Source: an uncultured Oscillospiraceae bacterium (GTDB lineage Bacteria > Bacillota > Clostridia > Oscillospirales > Oscillospiraceae). From it: a stretch of 64,000 nt of DNA. The notes under the pieces are model-generated. The model searched no databases, was not told where the DNA came from, and saw only the letters and a program-made list of their open reading frames with translations. Position numbers and translations under genes: made by a program. The stretch spans positions 1-64,000 of the forward strand of contig CANROC010000008.1 of NCBI GenBank assembly GCA_947632175.1, in the 5' to 3' direction. Of the stretch, positions 51,901-60,748 are shown piece by piece (position 1 is the first letter of the stretch; each line of letters begins with the position of its first letter).

Positions 51901-54900
51901 GAAAATGTGGACTTCGCGTGCCTTTTCGACAAAAAACGTAAGCTTTTCCACATCGGCTGGGACTTTTTGAAGGACGCCCCCTCGGAGGGCTGGTACGACC
52001 TGCTGGCCAGCGAGGCGCGGGAGACCAGCTTCATCGCCGTGGCGCTGGGCCAGGTCCCCCGCCGCCACTGGCGGCGTCTGGGGCGGGCGCGTGTGGCGCT
52101 GGACCGCTACTCCGGCATGGCCAGCTGGACGGGGACCATGTTCGAGTACCTGATGCCCAACCTCCTCCTGCCCTGCGAGCCCGCCAGCCTCCTCTATGAG
52201 AGCGCCCGCTTTTGCCTCTACGCCCAAAAGCGCGCCCATCCCGGCAAGCCCTGGGGCATCTCGGAGAGCTGCTTCTACGCCTTCGACCCCGGCCTTGCCT
52301 ACCGCTACAAGGCCCACGGCGTCCAGACTCTCGCCCTCAAGCGGGGCATGGGCGCGGAGACGGTCGTCTCGCCCTACTCGACCTACCTGGCCCTCCCCCT
52401 GGACCCCGCCCGCGCCTCGGATAACCTCCGCAGGCTGGGGGCCCTGGGCGCGCTGGGGCCTTACGGCCACATCGAGGCGCTGGACTTCACCCCCATGAGG
52501 ACCCGGACGGGCAAGCCGGAGGCGGTGCGCACCTATATGGCCCACCACCTGGGCATGAGCTTAGTTGCCATCGCCAACACCCTGTGCGACGACGTGTTCC
52601 CCCGGCGCTTTATGGCCGACCGGCGCATGGCGGCCTTCCGGGAGCTTCTGGAGGAGCGCCTGCCCACGGGCCGCCTCACCCTCCGCCAGCCGCCCAGGGA
52701 CATCCCGGCGGCCCCCGGCCGGCGGGAGGCCCAGGGCGTCAGCCGCGCCTTCACCACTCTCTGCGAATCGGCCCCGGCCTGCCTGCCCCTGGCCGCCGGG
52801 GAGTACGCCCTGCTCTTTGCCGAGACGGGGAAGACCCGCTCCCGCTGGCGGGGCCTGGAGCTCACCGCCTTCGATCCGGACCCGGAGGGGGAGGCGGGGA
52901 TGGAGATCGCCTTGCGCACCCCGGCGGGGACCCTCCCCGTGGCCCCGGCCCGGCCGGGGGCGGCCAAATACGCCTGTGAGCTCACGGACCTCTACGGCCG
53001 CCTCCGGGCCAAGGCGTTGGGTTATACCGCCGCCCTCACCGTCACCGTCCCGCCCAGCGGCATGGGCGAGGTGCGTACCCTGGAGATTACCGCCCCGGCG
53101 GGGGTCTCCGAGGTGACGGCGGTGGTGTCCTTCGAGCCGCTTTTGCGCCGCCGCGCCGATTACGAGGCCCATCCGGCCTTCAACCGCCTGACGCTGGAGG
53201 CGCGCATGGAGGACGGGGCCCTCACCGTCGCCCGCCGTACTCGCGCCGGGGAAATGCCGGCGGCCCTTGCCCTGGCCGCCGACCGGGAGCTCACCGCCGC
53301 CACCCACCGGGGCAGGGGAGAGCCCCCGGAGTCCGGGGAGCTGCTGCCCTATTCCCCGGACATGCGCGTGGGCGCGGCCGTGACCGTCCCCCTCCGCCAG
53401 GGCCGGGGCCGGGTCACCTTCGCCCTGGCCGCCGGGGGGACGGCGGCGGAGGCGGCCCGCGCCGCCCGCCGGATGGTCCGCGCCCCGGAGCCGGAGCCCC
53501 TGAGCCGCCTGGCCGCCGCGGCGCTGATGCTGGGCATGAAGCCCTCCGACACCCGCGCCGCCCTGGACCTCATCACGCCCCTGCTCTTTGGCACCGGCGA
53601 CCGCCAACGGCCCGACCTGGGCCGGGAGGAGCTGTGGCGCGTGGGCCTCTCCGGCGACCTGCCCATCCTCGGCGCGCGCCTGCCTGACGCCGATGCCATC
53701 CCGGCGGCGCTGGACCTTGTGCGCCGCCACGCGCTCTTAGCGGAAAACGGCGTGGAATCAGACCTCCTCCTGGTCCTCACCGACCACGGCGACTACGCCG
53801 CCGTCCAGCGCACCGCCGTTACCGACCTTCTCCGCCGCCTTGGCCGGGAATCGACCCTGGACGCCCCCGGCGGGGTGCATCTCGTCTCAGACCCGGCCCC
53901 GGCGTTGGAGCTGGCGGAGGTGAAGGTGGACCTCACGGCCCCCTGGAACCCCCCTGAAAGACCCCTCTCGGACCCCCGTCCGAGACCCCTCTATACCCCC
54001 TCCGGGACCCCTGCGGCATGCCGCCGAGGGGCCTCCGATGAGGTCCTGACCGCCCTCCAAAACGCCCTTCCGCCGGCGGCGTGGTCCCATATCCTGACAA
54101 ATCCCGCCTACGGCTTCCTGGCCACCGAGTGCGGCGCGGGGTTCCAGTGGTCCCAAAATTCCCGCCTCTATAAAATTAGCCCCTGGGTCAACGACGCGCG
54201 GAAAACCGAGGGCCCCGAAACGCTGAAACTCCTAGGGCCCCAAGGGGAGGAGAGCCTCTTTGCCGACGGCGGCCCCGCCCCCACGCTCATCGAGTACGGC
54301 TTCGGCTGGGCCCGCTGGGAGCGGGACCTGGGCCCCGTCAAATCCCACCTCACCGCCTTCGTCCCCTGGGAGGTCAACGCCCGGGTCATGGTGCTGGAGC
54401 TTAACGGGGAATTGGAAGATACTACCGTCTCCTACGCCTGTAAGCTCCTTTTGGGGGAGAGCGGGAAAGACACCAAATTTGTGCGCATTTCCTTTGAAAA
54501 CGGGGCGTTTACCGCCAAAACCACCACCGGAGCGTTCAGAAATTCCCCCTATACCCTCCTGACCTCCGCCCCGGTTCAAAACGCCTCCGCCGGCAATACC
54601 CTGGCTTTCACTCTTCCAGCCTCGCCGCGCCTGGTGCTGGTTTCCGGCTGTGACAGGCGCCAAAAGCTGGAAGCTGCCCTCCGGGACGCCGACCGGCTTC
54701 TGGGGGAGACGAAGACCCGCTGGAAAACGCTGACCTCCGCCCTGCGGGTGGAGACGCCGGAGCCGAAATTGGACGCCTACCTCAACGGCTGGGCGCTCTA
54801 CCAGACCCGCGCCGCGCGGCTTCTGGCCCGCACGGGCCTTTACCAGAACGGCGGGGCGGTGGGGTTCCGGGACCAGCTCCAGGACGCCGCCGCCATGACC

Positions 54901-56187
54901 CTGGTGGACCGGGAGCCGGCGGTCTGGCAGCTGCGGCAGGCCGCCGCCCACCAGTACGCCGAGGGGGACGTGATGCACTGGTGGCATCCCACGCCGGAGG
55001 GGGACCGGGGCGTGCGGACCCGGTGCTCCGACGACCTTCTGTGGCTTGTCTGGGCGCTCCACGACTACGTGACGCGCACCGGGGACACGGACATTTTGAG
55101 GGCCCGGGAGCCCTACCGCCTCTCCAAGCCCCTGGAGGCGGGGGAGCGGGACCGCTACGAGCGGCCGGAGATCGGCGGCGAGACGGATACGCTCCTTAAC
55201 CACGCCCTCCGGGCCGCGGCGTGCTTCCTGCGCCGGGGGACCGGGGCCCACGGTCTGGCGCTGATGCTGGGCGGGGATTGGAACGACGGCATGGACCGGG
55301 TGGGGGCCGACGGCCGGGGCGAGAGCGTCTGGCTCACCTTCTTCGGCGCCATGGCCCTCCGGGATATGGCGGAGCTTTGCGAAAAGGCAGGAGAGGCCGG
55401 GAGAGCCGGGGAGCTGCGCGCCGCCTCCGCCCGGTATCTCCGGGCCGCCGAGGGGGCCTTCGCCGGGGAGTGGTACCTGCGCGGCTTTTACGGAGACGGC
55501 GCGCCCCTGGGAGCGCCGGGGGACAATGCGTGTGAGCTCGACAGCGTGGCCCAGAGCTTCGCCTTCTTCGCCGGGGCCGACCGGGTGCGGGTCAAACGGG
55601 CCCTCCGGGCCGCCGCCGCGCGGCTTTTCGACCCCGAGAGCGGCACCGCGACCCTCTTCGACCCGCCCTTTGACAAGGGGGAGCGGGACCCGGGGTATAT
55701 CGCCTCCTACGCCCCCGGTACCCGGGAGAACGGCGGCCAGTATACCCACGCCGCCGTGTGGCTGGCCATGGCGCTTCTGGAGTGCGGCGAGCGGGAGCTG
55801 GGCGCGCGCATCCTCGCCGCCCTCTCCCCCTGGGGGCGGGACACGGACACCTACGCCGCCGAGCCCTACGTCCTGGCCGCCGACGTCTACCGCGCCCCAG
55901 GCCTTACGGGCCGCGGCGGCTGGAGCTGGTACACCGGCTCCGCCGGCTGGTATTTCCGCGCCGTCACCGAGTCCCTCTTCGGCCTGCGCCTTCGGGACGG
56001 CGTCCTCACCGTAAAGCCCAACCTGCCGGATTCCATGCTTCCCGCCAGCCTTACCCTGCGCCTTGAGAGCGGCGAGATCGCCGTCAACTGCTACCCGGAG
56101 GGCGTCCTCGTCAACGGCGAGCCCTACCGGGGGGAGGGGATCCGGGTGTTTGGGGAGAAGGAGACGGCGGGAGGGGGGAAAGGGTGA
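48943..56187 (+). CDS. Cyclic beta-1,2-glucan synthase-like protein (GT84-GH94)
   Basis: A 2414-residue membrane protein, the largest gene here. The N-terminal region holds helical segments, membrane helices at about 272-308, and a GT84 glycosyltransferase with the acidic motif TLDADTRL near 475. Two more membrane blocks lie at about 670-706 and 797-830. The middle domain (about 850-1400; SPTNIGLALLSCLAAADLG) resembles the transglycosylating glycoamylase-like domain of these synthases. The C-terminal GH94 domain (about 1700-2400) carries GFQWSQNSRLYKISPW, RCSDDLLWL and GGDWNDGMDRVG with the catalytic Asp. These enzymes build and cyclise beta-1,2-glucan. AAGGAGG seven bases before the ATG sets the start. 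The linker at 53940-54050 is Pro-rich and built from palindromes. A simpler beta-glucan phosphorylase role is possible. Confidence 0.87.
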   Translation: MHDADTGLYMESSTLGNFARNTAAALEPEGTVRAEPEAAGIYATLRALRARLTPRTEGGETSEAAEWFSDNWYIAEREGKAAARALRAAGRLPRAAGTKRACVTLAAGALVRSGRGEVTGERLELFLTEYQKTRPLTQRELSVFLPAVMAEECAFLAGIPQEGADAAMLMKNIFTTLRTFSTQDLSDILERVDLTEAALRTDPAGVYPRMDEESRRDYRRELSRLAHRRHITESEAAKLVLELAQKGPERHVGFYLFERPLGEPKSARTGEGYIAALALTTLFFALLTGVLTNAWWAALLALLPVSELVKASLDALLLHLVKPRRLPRLELEGGIPKSAGTLCVISALLTKERDGEKYARLLEEYRLANRDAGAYLTFGILADLPEAKTCRTGADGPVLSKAKAAVEELNRRYGGGFYLFCREREQSVSDGVYRGRERKRGAIEALTKLLSGEESELKVLTGDRDALRGLPFLLTLDADTRLAAGSARELVGAALHPLNTPKIDERLGRVVSGYGILEPRVGVDLRSANRSDFARLFAGVGGVDPYGSAVSDLYQDLFSQGTFMGKGLINVPVYRRVLEGVFPEDAVLSHDILEGAYLGCGFLSDVELTDGWPYKVTSYFARQERWTRGDWQNLGWCTRWVRAGDGSRRRNPLSALSRFKLFDNLRRSMTAPAALINLLLWAAFPSAGTAAAGVLGLASVLAGAILEWAEGLLRHDGSARARYQSAVLPGPGGTVLRSLTRLMLLPAEGWNELRAAATALWRMYVTRRRRLAWVTSGDAERKHGNTVPVNYRELLACPAAAVFLVLFAKSPVFWAAALVWAFTPLYAWALSRELAGRRRVRPEDRAYLLSRAGEIWKFFADHLTAGDNYLPPDNVQLSPHLGPAHRTSPTNIGLALLSCLAAADLGLIDDREASERVKRTLASVEKAEKWRGHLYNWMDTRTLAPLEPRYVSAVDSGNLTGALIVLKTWFEAHNDVEAAERCEKLVENVDFACLFDKKRKLFHIGWDFLKDAPSEGWYDLLASEARETSFIAVALGQVPRRHWRRLGRARVALDRYSGMASWTGTMFEYLMPNLLLPCEPASLLYESARFCLYAQKRAHPGKPWGISESCFYAFDPGLAYRYKAHGVQTLALKRGMGAETVVSPYSTYLALPLDPARASDNLRRLGALGALGPYGHIEALDFTPMRTRTGKPEAVRTYMAHHLGMSLVAIANTLCDDVFPRRFMADRRMAAFRELLEERLPTGRLTLRQPPRDIPAAPGRREAQGVSRAFTTLCESAPACLPLAAGEYALLFAETGKTRSRWRGLELTAFDPDPEGEAGMEIALRTPAGTLPVAPARPGAAKYACELTDLYGRLRAKALGYTAALTVTVPPSGMGEVRTLEITAPAGVSEVTAVVSFEPLLRRRADYEAHPAFNRLTLEARMEDGALTVARRTRAGEMPAALALAADRELTAATHRGRGEPPESGELLPYSPDMRVGAAVTVPLRQGRGRVTFALAAGGTAAEAARAARRMVRAPEPEPLSRLAAAALMLGMKPSDTRAALDLITPLLFGTGDRQRPDLGREELWRVGLSGDLPILGARLPDADAIPAALDLVRRHALLAENGVESDLLLVLTDHGDYAAVQRTAVTDLLRRLGRESTLDAPGGVHLVSDPAPALELAEVKVDLTAPWNPPERPLSDPRPRPLYTPSGTPAACRRGASDEVLTALQNALPPAAWSHILTNPAYGFLATECGAGFQWSQNSRLYKISPWVNDARKTEGPETLKLLGPQGEESLFADGGPAPTLIEYGFGWARWERDLGPVKSHLTAFVPWEVNARVMVLELNGELEDTTVSYACKLLLGESGKDTKFVRISFENGAFTAKTTTGAFRNSPYTLLTSAPVQNASAGNTLAFTLPASPRLVLVSGCDRRQKLEAALRDADRLLGETKTRWKTLTSALRVETPEPKLDAYLNGWALYQTRAARLLARTGLYQNGGAVGFRDQLQDAAAMTLVDREPAVWQLRQAAAHQYAEGDVMHWWHPTPEGDRGVRTRCSDDLLWLVWALHDYVTRTGDTDILRAREPYRLSKPLEAGERDRYERPEIGGETDTLLNHALRAAACFLRRGTGAHGLALMLGGDWNDGMDRVGADGRGESVWLTFFGAMALRDMAELCEKAGEAGRAGELRAASARYLRAAEGAFAGEWYLRGFYGDGAPLGAPGDNACELDSVAQSFAFFAGADRVRVKRALRAAAARLFDPESGTATLFDPPFDKGERDPGYIASYAPGTRENGGQYTHAAVWLAMALLECGERELGARILAALSPWGRDTDTYAAEPYVLAADVYRAPGLTGRGGWSWYTGSAGWYFRAVTESLFGLRLRDGVLTVKPNLPDSMLPASLTLRLESGEIAVNCYPEGVLVNGEPYRGEGIRVFGEKETAGGGKG

Positions 56188-56985
56188 GATGTTCCCGTAA
56201 GGGCCGCCGTGGGCGGCCCTTACGGCGTGTCGGGGGCGGGTCAATGATCGATGGGCGGGTCGCCCGGGAGGGCGACCCCTACGGCGGCGCTTATAGCCTC
56301 CGGGTCATCGGGGCCGGTGTGTCCTCCCCCGCTCGCTGCCCCCCTGCCCCCCTCCTACGAGGAGGGGGCGAAAAAGGTTTGCGCCTGCGGCGCATTCTCG
56401 ATTTTATTGCGCCGGAGGCGCAATTAATCCAAACGCGGCGAAGCCGCAACCTTTTTCCCCCGACCCCTTTTTCGGAAAAAGGGGTGGCCCCGCAGGGCCG
56501 GGGTATTCGAGCCCGTGGGGCGTAACGGATGTTTCCGGTAAACGAAACTTACTGCGTGCGGGCCGCCAAGAGTGGCGGCCCCTACAAGGTACGTTGTCGC
56601 AACGGTTCCGATAAAACGAATCCGCCCCAATATTGCCGTAGGGGCCGCCACTCCTGGCGGCCCGCGTTACAGGGCTCGGATTGTTTTCGATAGACGCCGT
56701 AGGGGTCGCCGTCCCCGGCGACCCGCGTTTCGATGACCTCCGGTGTTGGTTGAATGGGATAACATTCCACTTTTTCCGTAGGGGCGGACCCATGTGTCCG
56801 CCCGTGGCACGTTGCGGGACGTGGGCGGTTCCGATAAAACGGTACATGGCGGTCAACGAAAAGGGCCGCCGTGGGCGGGGGGGCGGGAAATATAAGAATG
56901 CGGCGAAGCCGCAAACCTTTTTTCAGCCGCGACCCTTCCGGCGCTGCGCGCCACCTCCCCCAGGGGGGAGGTTATGAGACGGGTT
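56188..56985. repeat. Intergenic repeat island D, inverted order
   Basis: About 800 bp without a credible gene. The module order is that of islands A-C read backwards. Hairpins: 56197-56223 (12-bp stem, 3-nt loop, just after the glucan synthase stop and a possible terminator), 56257-56278, 56560-56581, 56642-56663, 56703-56724 and 56782-56803. The GGAATG box is near 56760. At 56953-56972 is the CCTCCCC palindrome matching the left end of island A. Only one end of the MITE-like element is present. Confidence 0.82.
56311..56620. mobile_element. MITE-like element, truncated copy D
   Basis: One terminal repeat is present at 56311-56369 (with the CCCCCTCCT/AGGAGGGGG hairpin), followed by the internal modules in reverse order up to the hairpin at 56560-56581 and the CGTTGTCGCAACGG stretch. 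The opposite terminal repeat is missing. The boundary at 56620 is approximate. Confidence 0.5.
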
Positions 56986-56995
56986 TAAAAGGGGA

Positions 56996-57024
56996 TTGCA
57001 TGGGGGTGAAAAATGTGGTATAAT
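56996..57024 (+). promoter_or_regulatory. Promoter of yfmF-yfmH-lgt
   Basis: TTGCAT (56996-57001), 17 bp, TATAAT (57019-57024) with TGTGG before the -10. It lies directly outside island D and faces outwards. Confidence 0.75.
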
Positions 57025-57083
57025 AACGGAAATTTACACCAAAGGGGGTGGTCGGGCTGGATGAGGTGATGAGGAGGGAGCTC

Positions 57084-58355
57084 ATGCGGGGCGTGTGGCT
57101 TACGGCGGTGCGGGCGGAGAGGTTCAAGACCGGGTGCCTGTCCGTGACGGCGCTGGCCGAGCACGGGAAGCGGACGGCGGCGATGAACGCCGTGCTGCCC
57201 TACGTCCTGCGGCGGGGGACCTCGCGGCTTCCGGATATGGAGTCCATCGCCGGGGCGCTGGACGACATGTACGGGGCGCGCATCGAGCCGGCCATCCGCA
57301 AGCGGGGGGAAATCGCGGCGCTGGGGTTCTGCGCCGATTTCCCCGACGGGGCGTTTCTGCCGGGGCGGCCCGACACGCTGGGGGCCGTGGCGGCGCTGAT
57401 GGGGGAGCTGCTGCTCTCGCCGGCCACCAAGGGCGGGCGGCTTCGCGCCGACTATGTGGAGTCCGAGCGCCGCAACCTCCTGGACGACATCGCCGCCGAG
57501 ATCAACGACAAGCGCTCCTACGCCTCCCTGCGCCTCACCGGGACCATGTTCCGGGGGGAGCGCTACGGCGTGCCGAAGCTGGGGACGGCGGCGGACGCGG
57601 AGAGGATCTCCGTGGCCACGCTGACGAAATATTATAAGGAACTCATGGCCTCCGCGCCCATCGAGGTCTTCTACTGCGGCGCGGAACCTACGGAGCGGGT
57701 GGCGGCGCTGGTGCGGGAGGCCCTGTCGCCCCTGCCCAGGTCCGCCCAGATCCGGATGCCCGTCACCGAGAACGCCTGGGTCGTGCCCGAGGGGCAGGTC
57801 CGGCGGGTCACGGAGACGATGGACGTGACCCAGGGGCGGCTTTGCATGGGCTGGCGGCTTTCCGAGGCCGTCCCGGACCCGGACCGGGCGGTGCTGGCGG
57901 TGTTCAACGCCGCCTTCGGCGGGTCCGTGACCTCCAAGCTCTTTACCCACGTGCGGGAGGAGCTGGGGCTTTGCTACTACGCCGAGTCGGTGACGGACCG
58001 GTGGAAGGGGGCGCTTTTCGCCTCCGCCGGCATCGACTTTGACATGGCCGGGACGGCGGAGCGTGAGATCGCCGCTCAGCTCGACGCCCTTGCCCGGGGG
58101 GAGCTGGAGGACTGGGAGCTGGAGGGCGCCCGCCGGGCCGTGGTGAACGCCGTCACCTCCGTCCTGGACGAGCAGTCGGGGCTGGAGGGGTACTATCTGG
58201 ACAGGAGCATTGCCGGGACCGGCCTGCGGCCGGAGGAGCTGGCCGCCAGGGCGTCCCTGGTGACGCGGGAGGAGATCGCCGCCGTGGCGGCCTGCGCGCG
58301 GCTCAAATGTGTGACGTTCCTGACCGCGGAGGATGAAGATGCTGACGAAACGTGA
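57084..58355 (+). CDS. yfmF: M16-like inactive peptidase homologue, YfmF type
   Basis: A 423-residue M16-fold protein that lacks the HxxEH zinc motif and starts MRGVWLTAVRAERFKTG, matching YfmF. Features include LGFCADFPDGAFLPG, GTMFRGERYGVPKLGTA and FNAAFGGSVTSKLFTHVREE. It forms a pair with the active-site-bearing YfmH gene downstream; the pair is linked to EF-P 5-aminopentanol modification in Bacillus. AGGAGG six bases before the ATG at 57084 sets the start; a GTG at 57048 and an ATG at 57069 are in frame with weaker sites. Confidence 0.85.
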   Translation: MRGVWLTAVRAERFKTGCLSVTALAEHGKRTAAMNAVLPYVLRRGTSRLPDMESIAGALDDMYGARIEPAIRKRGEIAALGFCADFPDGAFLPGRPDTLGAVAALMGELLLSPATKGGRLRADYVESERRNLLDDIAAEINDKRSYASLRLTGTMFRGERYGVPKLGTAADAERISVATLTKYYKELMASAPIEVFYCGAEPTERVAALVREALSPLPRSAQIRMPVTENAWVVPEGQVRRVTETMDVTQGRLCMGWRLSEAVPDPDRAVLAVFNAAFGGSVTSKLFTHVREELGLCYYAESVTDRWKGALFASAGIDFDMAGTAEREIAAQLDALARGELEDWELEGARRAVVNAVTSVLDEQSGLEGYYLDRSIAGTGLRPEELAARASLVTREEIAAVAACARLKCVTFLTAEDEDADET

Positions 58356-59619
58356 TTATCCCCGCCTGGGCGAGACGGCCTGCGTGGGGGAGCTGGAAAA
58401 CGGCCTGCGCCTTACAGTGGCGCCGAAGCCGGGGTACCGAAAGTCCCTGGCGTTTTTGGCGGTGAACTACGGCGGCGCGGACAGGTTCTATGAAAAGGAC
58501 GGGGAGAGGCTCGAAAGCCCCGCCGGGGCGGCGCATTTTCTGGAGCACAAGACCTTTGAGCTGGAGGACGGGCAGGACGCCATGTCTTTGCTTGCCCAGC
58601 GGGGGGCCAACGCCAACGCCTTTACCTCCCCGGACATGACGGCCTTCCACTTCGACTGCGCCGACGGGCTGGAGGACAGCCTGCGGCTGCTGCTGCGCTT
58701 CGTTTCCGCGCCCTCCTTTACCCCGGAGAGCGTGGAGCGGGAGAAGCCCATCATCACACAGGAGATCCGCATGAGCGAGGACGACCCGGAGGACGTGATG
58801 TACTACGGGCTCCTCAGGGCCCTCTACGAGTACGCGCCCCTCCGGGAGAACGTGGCGGGGGATATCGACAGCGTGGAGGCCATGGACGCGGAGACCTTAT
58901 ACCGCCTCCACCGGGATTTTTACGTCCCGGCCAACATGGCGCTGGTGGTGACGGGACGGGCGGACCCGGCTGAAATCGAGGACATCTGTCTGGAGTCCCT
59001 GCCCCCAAGCTCCCGCCCCCGGCCCGTGGCGGTGAGCCCCGGACAGGAGAAGCCGGGACCCGTCTCGGTGAGAACCAAGCGGGCCATGGACGTGGGCGCG
59101 CCCATGTTCCTGGCCGGGGCCAAGGCGAAGAGCGGCCTTCTGGGCCGGGAGAGCGTGAAGTTCGAGCTCACCGCCACTCTGGCGCTCAGCGCCGTGCTGG
59201 GCACGTCCTCGCCGCTCTACCGGCGGCTTTACGACGAGGGGCTCATCAACGAGACCTTCGGATGCGCCTTTGAGAACGTGGCCGGCGTGTCGCACCTGAG
59301 CTTCGGCGGGGAGACGAGGGACCCGCGGCTTGTGTGCCTGCGGGTGCTGGAGGAGGCCGCGGCTTTGGCGGCCAGGGGCCTGGACGAGGCGTTTTTTGAG
59401 CGTCAGAAGAAGACCGCCTACGGCGGGGCCATCCGGTCGCTGGGGTCCCTGGAGAACATCGCCTACAACCTGGCCGCCGGGACCTTCGCGGGGTACGACT
59501 ACTTTGAGACGCTGGGGGTGCTGGATACCGTCACGGCGGAGGACTGCCGGGGGTTCCTGGCCGCCTATCTGACGGCGCAAAGCTGCGCCATTTCCGAAAT
59601 TTTGACAAAGGAGCGATGA
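58339..59619 (+). CDS. yfmH: M16-family zinc peptidase, YfmH type
   Basis: A 426-residue peptidase with the inverted zinc motif His66-x2-Glu69-His70 (AHFLEHKTF) and a downstream Glu in IITQEIRMSEDD. It probably works as a heterodimer with YfmF. ATG at 58339 is chosen because GGAGG abuts the alternative ATG at 58333. It overlaps yfmF by 17 bases. Confidence 0.9.
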   Translation: MLTKRDYPRLGETACVGELENGLRLTVAPKPGYRKSLAFLAVNYGGADRFYEKDGERLESPAGAAHFLEHKTFELEDGQDAMSLLAQRGANANAFTSPDMTAFHFDCADGLEDSLRLLLRFVSAPSFTPESVEREKPIITQEIRMSEDDPEDVMYYGLLRALYEYAPLRENVAGDIDSVEAMDAETLYRLHRDFYVPANMALVVTGRADPAEIEDICLESLPPSSRPRPVAVSPGQEKPGPVSVRTKRAMDVGAPMFLAGAKAKSGLLGRESVKFELTATLALSAVLGTSSPLYRRLYDEGLINETFGCAFENVAGVSHLSFGGETRDPRLVCLRVLEEAAALAARGLDEAFFERQKKTAYGGAIRSLGSLENIAYNLAAGTFAGYDYFETLGVLDTVTAEDCRGFLAAYLTAQSCAISEILTKER

Positions 59620-59622
59620 TCT

Positions 59623-60627
59623 ATGCCGAAAAGCTTACCGGGCGCGTCTATCTCTTTCCCCATGCTGGGGGGCTTTACCATCAACCCGCCGTCGTCCTTC
59701 TCCCTGGGGCCGTTGACCATCCACTGGTACGGTGTCATCATCGCCACGGGCTTTCTGCTGGCGGTGCTCTACTGCGCCAAAAGGGCCCCGGAGTTCGGCA
59801 TGACGGCGGACGACGTCTTCAACGTGATCCTCCTGGGCGTGCCTCTGGCCATCGTCTGCGCCAGGGTCTACTACGTGGCCTTCGAGTGGGATTCCTACAA
59901 GGACGATCTGCTCTCCATCCTCTACATCTGGCAGGGGGGCCTGGGGATGTACGGCGTCATCTTCGGCGCGGTGCTGGCGACGGTCCTCTACTGCGCCAAG
60001 AAGAAGCTGAACCTCCTGGCGTTTCTGGACATGGTCTGCTTCGGCTTCCTCATCGGCCAGTTCGTGGGCCGGTGGGGGAACTTCATGAACCGGGAGGCTT
60101 TCGGCTACGAGACGGACGTCTTCTGCCGGATGGTGCTCACCACGCCGTCGGGGGTGCAGTACGCCGTCCATCCCACGTTCCTCTACGAGTCGCTGTGGAA
60201 CTTCACGGGGTTCATCCTCATGCACCTGTGGTCCAAAAAGCACCGGACCTTCGACGGGGAGATGATCCTCACCTACTTTGCCTGGTACGGCTGCGGGCGG
60301 ATGTTCATCGAGGGACTGCGGACCGACAGCCTGATGATCGGGAATACCGGCATCCGCGTGTCCCAGCTGGTTTCCTTTATTCTTCTGCTTGCATCCCTGA
60401 GCATAATCCTGTATAATAAGCTCAAGAGGCATCCGGACCCGGCTGATATGTTCGTCAACCGCCGCCGCGCCGCCATGGCCGGGGCCGTGGAGATCGTGGG
60501 GACCGGGGACGGGGACGCCGGGGAGCCGGAAGCCCCTGATGTACCGGAAGAGTCCGGGGAGCCGGAAGAGCCTGAGGCGGAGGAAAAGGACCCCGGGGAC
60601 CGGCGCGGAGGTGAGGGCCGTGAATGA
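59623..60627 (+). CDS. lgt: Prolipoprotein diacylglyceryl transferase
   Basis: A 334-residue membrane enzyme that lipidates the lipobox Cys of prolipoproteins, such as the several encoded here. Signature GRWGNFMNREAFG, substrate-site YGVIIATG and HPTFLYESLWN are present, with about seven membrane helices. An extra C-terminal tail of about 55 residues is acidic and Pro-rich, beyond the normal family end. Follows yfmH by three bases. Confidence 0.96.
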   Translation: MPKSLPGASISFPMLGGFTINPPSSFSLGPLTIHWYGVIIATGFLLAVLYCAKRAPEFGMTADDVFNVILLGVPLAIVCARVYYVAFEWDSYKDDLLSILYIWQGGLGMYGVIFGAVLATVLYCAKKKLNLLAFLDMVCFGFLIGQFVGRWGNFMNREAFGYETDVFCRMVLTTPSGVQYAVHPTFLYESLWNFTGFILMHLWSKKHRTFDGEMILTYFAWYGCGRMFIEGLRTDSLMIGNTGIRVSQLVSFILLLASLSIILYNKLKRHPDPADMFVNRRRAAMAGAVEIVGTGDGDAGEPEAPDVPEESGEPEEPEAEEKDPGDRRGGEGRE

Positions 60628-60748
60628 CGAGGAGCTGGAGGAGGCCCTGGAGCCCCTGCGCAAGCTTTTGGGCGGGCGGGGCACCGCCGCCTTTGAGCGG
60701 GAGATCGAATTTGAAACGAAAAATCATCATCAAACGGAGGTAAAGCTC

